Shown in pieces: positions 8,984 to 17,954 of a stretch of DNA of 45,272 bases (within the stretch, counting starts at the first letter, position 1; the number at the start of each line of letters is the position of its first letter). The notes beneath the pieces are model-generated. The model ran no database searches and had not been told where the DNA came from. It worked only from the letters and a program-made list of their open reading frames with translations. Both the position numbers and the translations under genes were made by a program. The stretch comes from Curtobacterium sp. UCD-KPL2560 (GTDB lineage: Bacteria; Actinomycetota; Actinomycetes; Actinomycetales; Microbacteriaceae): NCBI RefSeq assembly GCF_001705035.1, contig NZ_MCIG01000017.1:1-45272 (forward strand), in the 5' to 3' direction.

Positions 8984-9411
8984 CCGACACCCGCGACCGC
9001 CGGTCGCGCTCGCTGTTCGGTCTGGTGGGGGACGTCCCGAAGCTGGTCAAGAACCTCGTCAAGGGCGAGATCGACCTGCTCAAGGCCGAGCTCATCGGCA
9101 AGGCGAAGATCATCGGGCTCGCAGCGGGTCTGCTCATCGGCGCACTCGTCATCGTCCTGTACGCGATCGGCGTGCTCCTGACCGCCGCCGTGATGGGTCT
9201 GGCGACCGTGATACCCGCGTGGCTGGCGGCGCTGCTGCTCGCCGTCGTGATGCTGATCGTCGCCGGGATCCTCGGCTTCGTCGGCTGGAAGCGGTTCCAG
9301 AAGGCGCTGCCCCTGACGCCGAAGCGCACGATCGACAGCGTGAAGGACGACGTCAACGCGGTGAAGGGCCTCGGCAACAAGCCCGCGGCCGCCGACCGCA
9401 AGCGGTCCTGA
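8980..9411 (+). CDS. phage-holin-superfamily (DUF1469-like) membrane protein
   Basis: The product has 143 residues with two adjacent long membrane segments (about 46-72 and 78-103), a preceding amphipathic helix and a charged C-terminus. This matches the actinobacterial holin-X/DUF1469 superfamily of small membrane proteins. It is a chromosomal member and nothing around it is phage-derived, so a lysis role is not implied. It overlaps the YtxH-like gene by 4 nt and precedes the DUF3618 gene after about 105 bp. Confidence 0.82.
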   Translation: MTDTRDRRSRSLFGLVGDVPKLVKNLVKGEIDLLKAELIGKAKIIGLAAGLLIGALVIVLYAIGVLLTAAVMGLATVIPAWLAALLLAVVMLIVAGILGFVGWKRFQKALPLTPKRTIDSVKDDVNAVKGLGNKPAAADRKRS

Positions 9412-9517
9412 CCGCGGACCGCAGGCGCTCCCGCCCGCCGACCGCGACCGCGGTCTCCGACGCCGTCGACCGCACGCGGTCCCGAGCACCCCGACCAGCA
9501 CCACCGACGGAGGAACC

Positions 9518-9748
9518 GTGACCGACCACCACGACGACCTGGAGCACCGCGTCGCCGCGACGCGAACCCAGCTCTTCGAGACGCTCGACGCCATCGAGGA
9601 CAAGCTCAACGTCCCGAAGCAGCTCGGCATCGCCGCGTCGAAGGTCAAGCAGGGCATCGACGAGAAGCCGGTGCCCTACCTGGCCGGGCTCGCAGCCGGG
9701 GTGGCGGTGGTCGGGAGTATCGTCGCAGTGGTGCTCCGACGGCGGTAG
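9518..9748 (+). CDS. DUF3618 domain membrane-anchored small protein
   Basis: This 76-residue protein has an N-terminal amphipathic helix (DLEHRVAATRTQLFETLDAI) typical of DUF3618 and a C-terminal membrane segment at about 53-72 that ends in Arg residues. GTG 9518 follows a strong GGAGGA ribosome-binding site. It is the third of a trio of small envelope proteins inserted between hemY and hemQ. The function is unknown. Confidence 0.85.
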   Translation: MTDHHDDLEHRVAATRTQLFETLDAIEDKLNVPKQLGIAASKVKQGIDEKPVPYLAGLAAGVAVVGSIVAVVLRRR

Positions 9749-9818
9749 ACCGCCCATCGGTGGTCCTCCGTCCGCGGCAGCCCAGCCACGACCCAGGCAA
9801 CCGACAGGACGAGGAACC

Positions 9819-10571
9819 ATGAGCTCCGACGTGCACCAGTCGACGCAAGAGACCGCGTCGCACGAACCCGCGCACGAGACCGACCCCGCTTCGGGCATCG
9901 ACCCGAACCTCCTCACGGCGTACGCCCTCTGGGCGGTGTTCCGCCGGCCGCTCGGTCCGGTGCACCGCGTCGGTGACGACGCCGTGGCCGAGCTGGACGC
10001 GGTCGTGGCCCGTGCCGCCGAGCGCGGGGTCACCGTCCGCGGCTTCTACGACGTCTCCGGCTTCCGCGCCGACGCCGACGTCATGGTGTGGCTGCACGGC
10101 GACGACGCCCAGGCGATCCAGGCCGTGCTGCGCGAGGTCCGCCGCACGGGGCTGTTCCAGGACGCCGAGCCGGTCTGGCACGTGATGGCCATGCACCGCG
10201 AGGCCGAGTTCAACAAGCGCCACACCCCCGCCTTCCTGCGCGGCAAGGACCCCGAGGCCTGGATCACGGTGTACCCGTTCGTCCGGTCCTTCGAGTGGTA
10301 CCTCCTGCCGGAGGAAGAACGCTCGAAGATGCTCCGCGACCACGGCATCGCCGGCGCGAAGTACCGCCGCGTGCTGACGAACACCATCGCGACCTTCGCC
10401 CTGAGCGACTACGAGTGGATCCTGCCGCTCGAGAGCCCCGAACTCGTCGACCTCGTCGACCTCATGCGCGACCTGCGCTACACCGAGGCGCGCCTGCACG
10501 TGCGCGAGGAGGTCCCCTTCTTCACCGGTCGTCGCGTGACGACCGCCGAACTGCCGGAGGTGCTGTCGTGA
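9819..10571 (+). CDS. hemQ: coproheme decarboxylase (HemQ/ChdC)
   Basis: HemQ (250 aa) of the chlorite-dismutase-like family decarboxylates iron-coproporphyrin III to haem b, the last step of the coproporphyrin-dependent pathway. The conserved YPFVRSFEWYLL block gives the catalytic Tyr at about 152. The proximal haem His is probably H175 in the DHG motif, and ALSDYEW near 194-200 is also typical. The first 30 residues are low complexity and probably flexible. Its stop overlaps the hemH GTG (10568-10571). This gene is the main evidence for the coproporphyrin branch. Confidence 0.95.
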   Translation: MSSDVHQSTQETASHEPAHETDPASGIDPNLLTAYALWAVFRRPLGPVHRVGDDAVAELDAVVARAAERGVTVRGFYDVSGFRADADVMVWLHGDDAQAIQAVLREVRRTGLFQDAEPVWHVMAMHREAEFNKRHTPAFLRGKDPEAWITVYPFVRSFEWYLLPEEERSKMLRDHGIAGAKYRRVLTNTIATFALSDYEWILPLESPELVDLVDLMRDLRYTEARLHVREEVPFFTGRRVTTAELPEVLS

Positions 10572-11806
10572 CCGACACCAGCCAGATCTCGAACGGGCGG
10601 GGCACGGTCCTCGCCGCGACGCCCGCCGCGGCCGACGGACCCGAGCACGTCGAGGTCCCGACCGCGTACGACGCCATCCTGCTCGCCGGCTTCGGCGGAC
10701 CGGAGGGCCAGGACGACGTCATCCCGTTCCTGCGCAACGTCACCCGCGGCCGGGGCATCCCGGACGAGCGGCTGGAGGAGGTCGCGCACCACTACCGCCA
10801 CTTCGGCGGCGTCAGCCCGATCAACGCGCAGAACCGTGCGCTCAAGGCGGCGCTCGAGGCCGAGCTGGCGAAGCGCGGCATCGACATGCCGGTGCTGTGG
10901 GGCAACCGCAACTGGGCGCCCTACCTCGAGGAGGCCTTCACCGAGGCCGCCGACAAGGGGTACACGAAGCTCGTCGCGATCGCAACGAGCGCGTACTCGT
11001 CGTTCTCGAGCTGCCGCCAGTACCGCGAGGACTACGCGCGGGTGCTCACCGAGACCGGCCTGATCGACACGATCCAGGTCGACAAGGTCCGGCAGTTCTT
11101 CGACCACCCGGGCTTCGTCCGTCCGTTCGTCGACGGCGTGCGCGACGGCATGGCCCGCGCGATCGCCGAGAACGAGGGGCTCGACGTCGCGACCGAGCTC
11201 CGCATCCTGTTCTCGACGCACTCGATCCCGTCGACCGACGCCGCGAAGTCCGGCCCGGACCACCGCGGCTTCGACGAGCACGGCGCGTACGAGGCGCAGC
11301 ACCTCGCGGTGGGCGAGGTCGTCCTCGAGCAGGCGTGGAACGAGCTGCTCGAGCAGCCCGAGCACGCCCACCTGCGCGGCACGTCCAAGCCCGGCTGGAA
11401 GCTCGTCTACCAGTCGCGTTCGGGCCCCCCGACGCAGCCGTGGCTCGAGCCGGACATCAACGACTACATGAACGAGGAGCTCAAGGGCGGCCCGACCCGC
11501 GCCGTGCTCATCGTCCCGCTCGGCTTCGTGAGCGACCACATGGAGGTCATGTGGGACCTCGACGAGGAAGCCACCGAGACCGCCGGCGAGCTCGGCTTCT
11601 GGTCGCTCCGCACCCAGACGCCCGGCGTCGACCCGGCGTACGTGTCGGGGCTCGTCGACCTGGTGCTCGAGCGCGTGAACGGGACGCCGAAGAGCGAGCG
11701 CCCGCACCTGACCGACATCGGCCCCTGGTACGACGTGTGCCGTCCGGGCTGCTGCGAGAACGTCCGCGCCGGGTTCAAGCCCGCCGCGGCCGGCGTCGCC
11801 CCGTGA
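10568..11806 (+). CDS. hemH: ferrochelatase (coproporphyrin type)
   Basis: HemH/CpfC (412 aa) inserts Fe2+ into coproporphyrin III. The conserved LLAGFGGPEG start of the domain is at about 39-47, and the FSTHSIP motif carries the catalytic His. The C-terminal WYDVCRPGCC places Cys at 391, 395 and 396 and, with C149 (SSCRQY), can ligate the [2Fe-2S] cluster known from actinobacterial ferrochelatases. The GTG start is fixed by the 4-nt overlap with hemQ; the first 30 residues are a variable extension. It overlaps hemC by 4 nt. Confidence 0.96.
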   Translation: MTDTSQISNGRGTVLAATPAAADGPEHVEVPTAYDAILLAGFGGPEGQDDVIPFLRNVTRGRGIPDERLEEVAHHYRHFGGVSPINAQNRALKAALEAELAKRGIDMPVLWGNRNWAPYLEEAFTEAADKGYTKLVAIATSAYSSFSSCRQYREDYARVLTETGLIDTIQVDKVRQFFDHPGFVRPFVDGVRDGMARAIAENEGLDVATELRILFSTHSIPSTDAAKSGPDHRGFDEHGAYEAQHLAVGEVVLEQAWNELLEQPEHAHLRGTSKPGWKLVYQSRSGPPTQPWLEPDINDYMNEELKGGPTRAVLIVPLGFVSDHMEVMWDLDEEATETAGELGFWSLRTQTPGVDPAYVSGLVDLVLERVNGTPKSERPHLTDIGPWYDVCRPGCCENVRAGFKPAAAGVAP

Positions 11807-12879
11807 CGGACCCGGACCGCACAGCGCCCGAGCCCGCCGACGGCCCGGCGTCGGCGGCAGCGCCGACCGACGGCCCGGTGCCGATCCGGCTCGGCACCCG
11901 TGCCAGCCGGCTCGCGGTCGCGCAGTCGCAGGACGTCGCCGACCGCCTGGCGAAGGCGGCCGGCCGTCCGGTCGAGCTCGTGACCGTGACGAGCGAGGGC
12001 GACGTGAACCGTGCGTCGCTCGCGAGCCTCGGCGGGACGGGCGTGTTCGCCAGTGCCCTGCGCGAGGCGCTCGTCGCGGGCGAGGTCGACGTGCTCGTGC
12101 ACTCGCTCAAGGACCTCCCGACCGCGCCGTACGAGGGGCTGACGATCGCGTCGGTGCCGAAGCGCGCCGACGCCCGGGACGTCCTGGTCGCGCGGAACGC
12201 CGGGACGATCGACACGCTCCCCGAGGGCGCGAAGGTCGGCACCGGGTCACCGCGCCGGGTCGCGCAGCTCAGGGCGAAGCGCCCCGACCTCGACGTCGTC
12301 GACATCCGCGGCAACATCGACACCCGGCTCGGTCGGGTGGACGACGACCTCGACGCGGTCGTGCTCGCCGCCGCCGGTCTCGGCCGGATCGACCGGCTCG
12401 ACGCCGCGACCGAGCTGCTCGACCTGGGCTTCTGGCCGAGCGCACCCGGTCAGGGCGCGCTCGCGGTCGAGATCCGCAGCGACGAGACCGACAAGGGGCT
12501 CCTCGCGGCGCTCCGGAAGCTCGACCACGCCCCGACGCGCCTCACGGTGACGGCCGAGCGTGAGGTCCTCGCCAAGCTCGAGGCGGGCTGCTCCGCTCCG
12601 ATCGGTGCGACCGCGGTCGTGGACGCCGAGCTCCTGCTCGTCTCCGCGACGGTCTACCGCCCCGACGGCGCCGAGTACCGCACCGCGTCGCACGCCGCGC
12701 ACCTCGACGGCTCCGCGCAGGACCGCCTCGACGAGGCCCTCGCCGTCGCCGGACGCGTGGCGGCCGAGCTGCTCGAGAACGGCGCCGCCGAGCTCGCGGA
12801 CCTGGCATCCACGGTGTCCGACGCCCCCGCCGACGGCGAGCACTCGGCGGGCCCCGGCCTGGCGACACCCGCCGAGTAG
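11803..12879 (+). CDS. hemC: hydroxymethylbilane synthase (porphobilinogen deaminase)
   Basis: HemC (358 aa) polymerises four porphobilinogens to hydroxymethylbilane. The dipyrromethane cofactor attaches to C263 in EAGCSAPIGA. IRLGTRASRLAVAQS (28-42), HSLKDLP (100-106) and the Arg-rich GTGSPRR (147-152) are all intact. About 26 N-terminal residues are variable. The GTG start overlaps the hemH stop. Its TAG stop is followed in the same reading frame by hemD-like sequence (see hemD). Confidence 0.96.
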   Translation: MTDPDRTAPEPADGPASAAAPTDGPVPIRLGTRASRLAVAQSQDVADRLAKAAGRPVELVTVTSEGDVNRASLASLGGTGVFASALREALVAGEVDVLVHSLKDLPTAPYEGLTIASVPKRADARDVLVARNAGTIDTLPEGAKVGTGSPRRVAQLRAKRPDLDVVDIRGNIDTRLGRVDDDLDAVVLAAAGLGRIDRLDAATELLDLGFWPSAPGQGALAVEIRSDETDKGLLAALRKLDHAPTRLTVTAEREVLAKLEAGCSAPIGATAVVDAELLLVSATVYRPDGAEYRTASHAAHLDGSAQDRLDEALAVAGRVAAELLENGAAELADLASTVSDAPADGEHSAGPGLATPAE

Positions 12880-12969
12880 GGGAGCACCACGGACGACACC
12901 GCTCGCGTCGCGGACGAGGCACGGCCACCGGTCGTCCTCGTCCCGCGCGGCGGTGCGTGGGGCGAGTCG

Positions 12970-13776
12970 GTGGCTCAGGCCGCCCGGTCCCGCGGACTCG
13001 AGCCGGTCGTCGTCCCGCTCATCACCGACGCACCGCCCGCCGACCCGGCAGCGCTCGACGCGGCGCTCGCCCGCCTCGGGGCAGTACCGGCCGCGCCCGC
13101 TGGCGAGGCCAGCGGACAGCGCGCTGACGGACCGCGCGACGACCCGGCCGGGAGGCGCGACGCGCCACCCACGGACCGCAGCGGACCCGACAGGGTCGCC
13201 ACCGGTGCCCCCTGGCTCGTGGTGACCAGCGCGACGGCCGTGCGCGTGGTCGCCGGACGCGTGCCGCGCCTCCCGGCCGGGGTCCGCGTGGCCTGCGTCG
13301 GCGCGGCGACCGCACGGGCCGCCCGCGCGGCGGGCTGGCCCGTCGACCTGGTGCCCGAGGACGAGTCCGCGGCCGGCCTCGTCGCCGCGTTCCCCGCCGA
13401 CGCCGGACCCGTCCTGACCCCCCGGTCGGAGATCGCCGCGCCGACGCTCGTCGACGGCCTGCGCGCCCGCGGCCTCGCCGTGTCGGAGGTGGTCGCGTAC
13501 CGTACCGTGGGGACGGGGGACGACCCGCTCGTCCTCACCCCACCACCGGACGCCGTGCTCGTGACGAGCGGGAGCGTCGCCGACCAGGTCGTCCGCCGGA
13601 TGACCCCCCTCGACCCGCGCACGCGCATCGCGTGCATCGGACCGTCCACCGCCGACGCCGCGCGTGCCGCCGGACTGCCCGTGCACGTCGTCGCCCGCAG
13701 CCGGTCCGCCGAAGCCCTCCTCGACGCCGTCGTCGAGACCCTCCACCCGAACCCCAGAACAGGAAGGTCATCGTGA
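12970..13776 (+). CDS. hemD: uroporphyrinogen-III synthase, start uncertain
   Basis: HemD closes hydroxymethylbilane to uroporphyrinogen III. The 268-residue frame from GTG 12970 shows [32 protein letters not shown] and [12 protein letters not shown], the usual scattered HemD motifs. However, the family's first strand (PPVVLVPRGGAWGES) is encoded upstream, from about 12934, in the same frame, and no ATG, GTG or TTG lies between the hemC stop and 12970. The best upstream candidate is ACG 12889, 4 nt after a GGGGAG-like site. Starting at 12970 would delete the first strand of domain I. A low-complexity insertion lies near residues 40-75. The stop overlaps the hemB start. Confidence 0.85.
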   Translation: MAQAARSRGLEPVVVPLITDAPPADPAALDAALARLGAVPAAPAGEASGQRADGPRDDPAGRRDAPPTDRSGPDRVATGAPWLVVTSATAVRVVAGRVPRLPAGVRVACVGAATARAARAAGWPVDLVPEDESAAGLVAAFPADAGPVLTPRSEIAAPTLVDGLRARGLAVSEVVAYRTVGTGDDPLVLTPPPDAVLVTSGSVADQVVRRMTPLDPRTRIACIGPSTADAARAAGLPVHVVARSRSAEALLDAVVETLHPNPRTGRSS

Positions 13777-14828
13777 CCGGACGCTTCCCCCAGGTCCGCC
13801 CCCGTCGGCTCCGCGCCACCCCCGCCATGCGGCGGCTGGTCGCCGAGACGCGGCTCCACCCCGCGGAGCTCGTGCTGCCGATGTTCATCCGCGAGGGGGC
13901 GACCGACGCGATCGACATCTCGAGCATGCCGGGCGTGCAGCAGCACTCCCTCGACTCGTTCCGCCGAGCGCTCACCGAGGCCGCGGAGCAGGGCGTCGGT
14001 GGCGTGAACCTGTTCGGCGTGCCCACCGCGAAGGACGCAGTGGGCTCCGGCGCGACCGACCCGGACGGCATCCTCAACGTGGCGATCCGGATCGCGAAGG
14101 AAGAGGTCGGCGACGCCCTCGTCGTGCAGTCCGACCTGTGCCTCGACGAGTTCACCGACCACGGCCACTGCGGTGTCCTGGCGGCCGACGGCTCGGTCGA
14201 CAACGACGGCACGCTCCTGCGCTACCGGGACATGGCCGTCGCCCAGGCCGAGGCCGGCGCCGAGCTCGTCTGCATGAGCGGCATGATGGACGGTCAGATC
14301 GCCGCCGCCCGCGACGCCCTCGACACCGCCGGGCACAGCGGCACCGCACTGCTCGCGTACTCCGCCAAGTACGCGTCGGCGTTCTACGGCCCCTTCCGCG
14401 AGGCCGTCGCGTCCACGCTGCAGGGCGACCGCCGCACGTACCAGATCGACGCCGCCGACGGACGGCAGGGTCTCCGCGAGGTCCTGCTCGACATCGAGGA
14501 GGGCGCCGACATCGTCATGGTGAAGCCCGCGATGAGCTACCTCGACGTGCTCGCCCGCACCGCCGACGTCTCCGAGGTCCCCGTGTGGGCGTACCAGATC
14601 TCGGGCGAGTACGCGATGATCACCGCGGCGGCGCAGAACGGCTGGATCGACCGCGACGCCGCGGCGATGGAGGCCCTCGTCGGCATCAAGCGTGCCGGTG
14701 CGGACGCCATCCTCACCTACTTCGCGGTGGACATCGCGCGGAAGCTCAACCAGGAGGCCGGCCTGCGCACGTCCGGCAGCACCGCGGCGGTGTCCGGCGT
14801 CGCCTCGACCGGGAAGGCACCCGAATGA
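13773..14828 (+). CDS. hemB: delta-aminolevulinic acid dehydratase (porphobilinogen synthase)
   Basis: HemB (351 aa) condenses two aminolevulinates to porphobilinogen. The Schiff-base lysines are K199 (AYSAKYAS) and K251 (VMVKPAMSY). The metal loop reads C123-L-D125-EFTDHGH-C133: relative to the three-Cys zinc site of the E. coli type, the middle Cys is Asp, so metal binding is probably altered or Mg-assisted. GTG 13773 is fixed by the GTGA overlap with hemD; the stop overlaps hemL by ATGA. Confidence 0.96.
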   Translation: MTGRFPQVRPRRLRATPAMRRLVAETRLHPAELVLPMFIREGATDAIDISSMPGVQQHSLDSFRRALTEAAEQGVGGVNLFGVPTAKDAVGSGATDPDGILNVAIRIAKEEVGDALVVQSDLCLDEFTDHGHCGVLAADGSVDNDGTLLRYRDMAVAQAEAGAELVCMSGMMDGQIAAARDALDTAGHSGTALLAYSAKYASAFYGPFREAVASTLQGDRRTYQIDAADGRQGLREVLLDIEEGADIVMVKPAMSYLDVLARTADVSEVPVWAYQISGEYAMITAAAQNGWIDRDAAAMEALVGIKRAGADAILTYFAVDIARKLNQEAGLRTSGSTAAVSGVASTGKAPE

Positions 14829-16183
14829 CCACCAGCACCAGCACCAGCACCGCCACGACGAACGACGAGCTGTTCGGTCGCGCGAAGGCGAGCATCCCCG
14901 GGGGCGTGAACTCCCCGGTCCGCGCGTACGGCTCGGTCGGCGGGACCCCGCGGTTCCTCACCGCCGCGAAGGGCGCGTACGTGACCGACGCCGAGGGGCG
15001 CGAGTACGTCGACCTCGTCGCATCGTGGGGCCCCGCGATCCTCGGGCACGCGCACCCGGGCACGGTCGAGGCCGTGCAGCAGGCCGCCGCACGCGGGCTG
15101 TCGTTCGGGGCGTCCACCCCGGGCGAGACCGAGCTCGCCGAGCTCGTGCGGCAGCGGGTGCAGGTCGACGGCGACGGGCCGATCGAGAAGCTCCGCATGG
15201 TGTCGACCGGCACCGAGGCGACGATGACCGCGATCCGGCTGGCCCGCGGGTACACCGGTCGCGACCTGCTCGTGAAGTTCGCCGGGCACTACCACGGCCA
15301 CTCGGACTCCCTGCTGGCCGAGGCCGGCTCGGGCGTCGCGACGCTCGCCCTCCCGGGCAGTGCCGGCATCACCGCCGAGACCGCGGCGCAGACCCTCGTG
15401 CTGCCGTACAACGACCTCGACGCCGTCCGTGCCGCGTTCGACGAGCACGCGGAGCGCATCGCCGCGGTGATCGTCGAGTCGGCCGCAGCGAACATGGGCG
15501 TGCTCGCGCCGGAGCCCGGCTTCAACCGTGCGCTCGCGGAGATCACGCGTGCGCAGGGTGCGCTGCTCATCGTCGACGAGGTCCTCACCGGCTTCCGCGT
15601 CGGCCCGGCCGGGTGGTGGGGGCTCGAGGCCGCCGGCACCGTCCCCGAGGGCACCGGGTGGAAGCCCGACCTCGTCACGTTCGGCAAGGTGATCGGCGGC
15701 GGCATGCCCCTCGCCGCGCTCGGCGGTCGCCGCGAGGTGATGGACTTCCTCGCCCCGCTCGGGCCGGTGTACCAGGCGGGCACGCTGTCCGGGAACCCGC
15801 TCGCCGTCGCCGCCGGCACCGCGACGCTCCGTGCGGCGACACCCGAGGTGTACGCGCGCCTCGACCGCACCGCGGCGACGATCGCCGAGGCGACCAGCGC
15901 AGCGCTGTCCGCCGAGGGGGTCGCCCACACCGTGCAGCACGCCGGGAACCTGTTCTCGTTCGCGTTCCTCGACGAGGCCCCGCGGAACTACGACGACGTC
16001 CGGGCGCAGGAGGCGTTCCGGTACGCGCCGTTCTTCCACGCGATGCTCGACGCCGGGGTCACCCTGCCGCCGAGCGTGTTCGAGGCGTGGTTCGTCACCG
16101 CGGCGCACGACGACCGGGCCGTCGGCCGGGTGCTCGACGCGCTGCCCGCCGCCGCGAAGGCCGCGGCCGCCGCGACGGCGTAG
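14825..16183 (+). CDS. hemL: glutamate-1-semialdehyde 2,1-aminomutase
   Basis: HemL (452 aa) moves the amino group of glutamate-1-semialdehyde to give 5-aminolevulinate, partner of HemA. The PLP lysine is K288 in [12 protein letters not shown]251 (IVDEV) contacts the pyridine ring, and [15 protein letters not shown] (127-141) binds phosphate. A Thr/Ser-rich 12-residue start precedes the usual [19 protein letters not shown]. It ends the haem operon; with hemA, B, C, D, E, Y, H and Q it completes the path from glutamyl-tRNA to haem b. Confidence 0.96.
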   Translation: MTTSTSTSTATTNDELFGRAKASIPGGVNSPVRAYGSVGGTPRFLTAAKGAYVTDAEGREYVDLVASWGPAILGHAHPGTVEAVQQAAARGLSFGASTPGETELAELVRQRVQVDGDGPIEKLRMVSTGTEATMTAIRLARGYTGRDLLVKFAGHYHGHSDSLLAEAGSGVATLALPGSAGITAETAAQTLVLPYNDLDAVRAAFDEHAERIAAVIVESAAANMGVLAPEPGFNRALAEITRAQGALLIVDEVLTGFRVGPAGWWGLEAAGTVPEGTGWKPDLVTFGKVIGGGMPLAALGGRREVMDFLAPLGPVYQAGTLSGNPLAVAAGTATLRAATPEVYARLDRTAATIAEATSAALSAEGVAHTVQHAGNLFSFAFLDEAPRNYDDVRAQEAFRYAPFFHAMLDAGVTLPPSVFEAWFVTAAHDDRAVGRVLDALPAAAKAAAAATA

Positions 16184-16227
16184 CTCGCAGGCCGGGTCGG
16201 CCCGCGCGTCGTCGCGTCCGGCCCGAC

Positions 16228-16587
16228 ATGCATGACAGCACCGTCCTGACCTACCTCGCCTGGCTCTCCCTCCGCTCCGGCTCTCGTGACATTGCCGCCG
16301 CGTTGCGCTCCGTGGCGATCGACACCGGCGTCCCCTCGAGCACCGTCGACCGCTCCCTCCGCCGTCTCCACGCTGCCGGATGGGCCCCGATGAACCCGAA
16401 CGGCACCGAGCGCACCGACGCGGGGGAGTACTTGGCGGAGTACCCGCTGATCGCCCCGCTCCAATCCATCGTCTACGAGCGGAAGGCGTACCGCGACGTG
16501 ATCGGCGAAGGACTCGGCGTGGTCGAGTGGAACAACCCGAAGGCTCGCTCTGAGGTCCAGGAGCTTGCAGGAGAGGTGATCGCGTAA
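16228..16587 (+). CDS. unrecognised small protein with possible winged-helix fold
   Basis: This 119-residue product was not matched to a family. Residues 19-70 (IAAALRSVAIDTGV, STVDRSLRRLHAAGW, RTDAGEYLAEY) look like a helix-turn-helix with a wing, as in regulators that read DNA through a winged helix. ATG 16228 begins 44 bp after hemL. The stop shares one base with the next start, so the two are probably one operon. It begins the accessory region; the link to hemL transcription is unclear. Confidence 0.6.
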   Translation: MHDSTVLTYLAWLSLRSGSRDIAAALRSVAIDTGVPSSTVDRSLRRLHAAGWAPMNPNGTERTDAGEYLAEYPLIAPLQSIVYERKAYRDVIGEGLGVVEWNNPKARSEVQELAGEVIA

Positions 16588-16913
16588 TGGCCATCAAGGA
16601 GCGGACCCCGCTGACCGAGGAGGAGCGCGCCGCCAAGATCGCCGCATTCGGCGACGCGGCGACGCAGCACCCGGACGCTCCGGCCGAGACGCCGGGCCCC
16701 GCGTCGGCCGCGCGCGCTCCGCGGACGACGAAGCCTGCCCCGAAGGTGGACGCCGACAAGGACCTCGCCGACACCACCCTGATCCGTTGGCCGAAGGACA
16801 AGGAGCTGCAGATCGCCGTCGCGCAGATCGCGAAGGAGGAGCACCGCAGTAAGCACGCGATGAGCCTCCGGCTGCTCCGCCAGGGCGTCGACGCCTACCA
16901 CGCGAAGCAGTAG
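16587..16913 (+). CDS. unrecognised protein with ribbon-helix-helix-like C-terminus
   Basis: This 108-residue protein has a disordered Ala/Pro/Lys-rich middle (25-58) and a C-terminal block of one strand (TTLIRWP, 63-69) and two helices (71-84, 88-105). That is the ribbon-helix-helix arrangement seen in CopG/ParG-like DNA-binding proteins of plasmids and islands. The assignment rests on pattern only. It is coupled to the preceding gene by a 1-nt overlap (TAATG). Confidence 0.6.
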   Translation: MAIKERTPLTEEERAAKIAAFGDAATQHPDAPAETPGPASAARAPRTTKPAPKVDADKDLADTTLIRWPKDKELQIAVAQIAKEEHRSKHAMSLRLLRQGVDAYHAKQ

Positions 16914-16950
16914 CAGACCGATATCAGACTGACAGCGGTCCAATAGCGCT

Positions 16951-17862
16951 GTGACAAATCTCGACGTGCGCGACACCGTCCTCATGCGCCGCATGCCGTC
17001 GTCGCTGCAGCGGCGCGGGCAGACCGTCGCCGGCACCGCCGTCGACGTGCCCGGCCCGACGGCGCTCGAAGCCCGATCGTTCGCCCTCGACATCGAGCGC
17101 GTCATCGGCTCCAGCCTCCTACTGCTCGCCGACACGCTCCAAGAGCCCTACGCGCTCTGGCACGTTGAACGCGACCGCGACCTGATCCATAAGACACTGC
17201 ACCTCGGCGCCGGCGTCTACGCCGCCACGAGCGCACTCACCACCCGCGATGACGAGCGCTCGGGCGGCACAACGATCGAAGCCGTTCGATGGGTTCACGC
17301 TGCCTACGCCCTTGCGGCCGAGACTCACTACGTCGAAGAGCTCATCGCCGAGCTCGCGCACCTTGTCGACCTCGCCAAGCTCGAAAAGAAGGTCACCCGG
17401 CAGCTTGAGGATGCGCGCCGCTACCTGGAGCGGGTCACACAAGACGAAGACGTGACCGGCTCCAGCCGCGACCGAATTCTCGACGACTACCGCAGCCGCC
17501 TCGCGCGCGCCGAAGCGCGGCGAGACCTCATTGACCACGTGCTCCGCGCTGCACACAGCCGCGACGACCTTGCTGTCTCCGCCGCCCGGCTGCTGTTCGG
17601 GACCCTCGAGCAGTACCACCGCGTCATCGCTCCGCTCGCACGCGACGCGTTCCAGCACACATGCGTGCGCCACTGGATCGACGCCTACCGCGACGCCGTC
17701 CGCCGCGGCGAGCAAGAGTCAGTGGAGTTCGCCGACTACCCAGTCCCCACCGGCGACCGCCTACCCCGACACGTCCGGCTCACGATCGACGACATCGACG
17801 CAGCCCTCGACGGAAACCCCGGCCCGCTCATCGCCCCGCACCTCGAAGCCGATCGGTCATGA
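16951..17862 (+). CDS. hypothetical alpha-helical protein
   Basis: This 303-residue product starts at GTG 16951 and was not recognised. It is almost entirely helical, with a long charged stretch at about 140-200 that could form a coiled coil (KLEKKVTRQLEDARRYLERV, RLARAEARRD). It has no signal peptide or membrane segment. AATAGCG lies just before the start with no clear ribosome-binding site, which would fit leaderless transcription. Base composition is less GC-rich than the haem genes, fitting acquired DNA. It converges on the HIT gene. Confidence 0.55.
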   Translation: MTNLDVRDTVLMRRMPSSLQRRGQTVAGTAVDVPGPTALEARSFALDIERVIGSSLLLLADTLQEPYALWHVERDRDLIHKTLHLGAGVYAATSALTTRDDERSGGTTIEAVRWVHAAYALAAETHYVEELIAELAHLVDLAKLEKKVTRQLEDARRYLERVTQDEDVTGSSRDRILDDYRSRLARAEARRDLIDHVLRAAHSRDDLAVSAARLLFGTLEQYHRVIAPLARDAFQHTCVRHWIDAYRDAVRRGEQESVEFADYPVPTGDRLPRHVRLTIDDIDAALDGNPGPLIAPHLEADRS

Positions 17863-17924
17863 GTCGGACAGCTAGCTGCTAGACGCCCGCGTTCAGAATT
17901 CTGGACACTCAGGTGTGTGCCATT

Positions 17925-17943
17925 TGGCGGCGCTCAGCCGCCA
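17925..17943 (-). terminator. hairpin after the thsB-thsA-HIT operon
   Basis: A perfect 7-bp inverted repeat, TGGCGGC-GCTCA-GCCGCCA, sits 12 bp beyond the HIT stop codon in the 92-bp convergent gap. No T run follows on either strand, so termination efficiency is uncertain. Confidence 0.45.
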
Positions 17944-17954
17944 GCGGCACGGCC

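Noticed and set aside
8980-9411. Prophage marker because of the holin-like protein
   Set aside because: No other phage genes are nearby; the family has many chromosomal non-phage members.
6814-9657. 947-codon minus-strand frame across hemE, hemY and the small membrane genes
   Set aside because: No family motifs, and it lies antisense to genes with clear motifs; such frames are common in GC-rich DNA.
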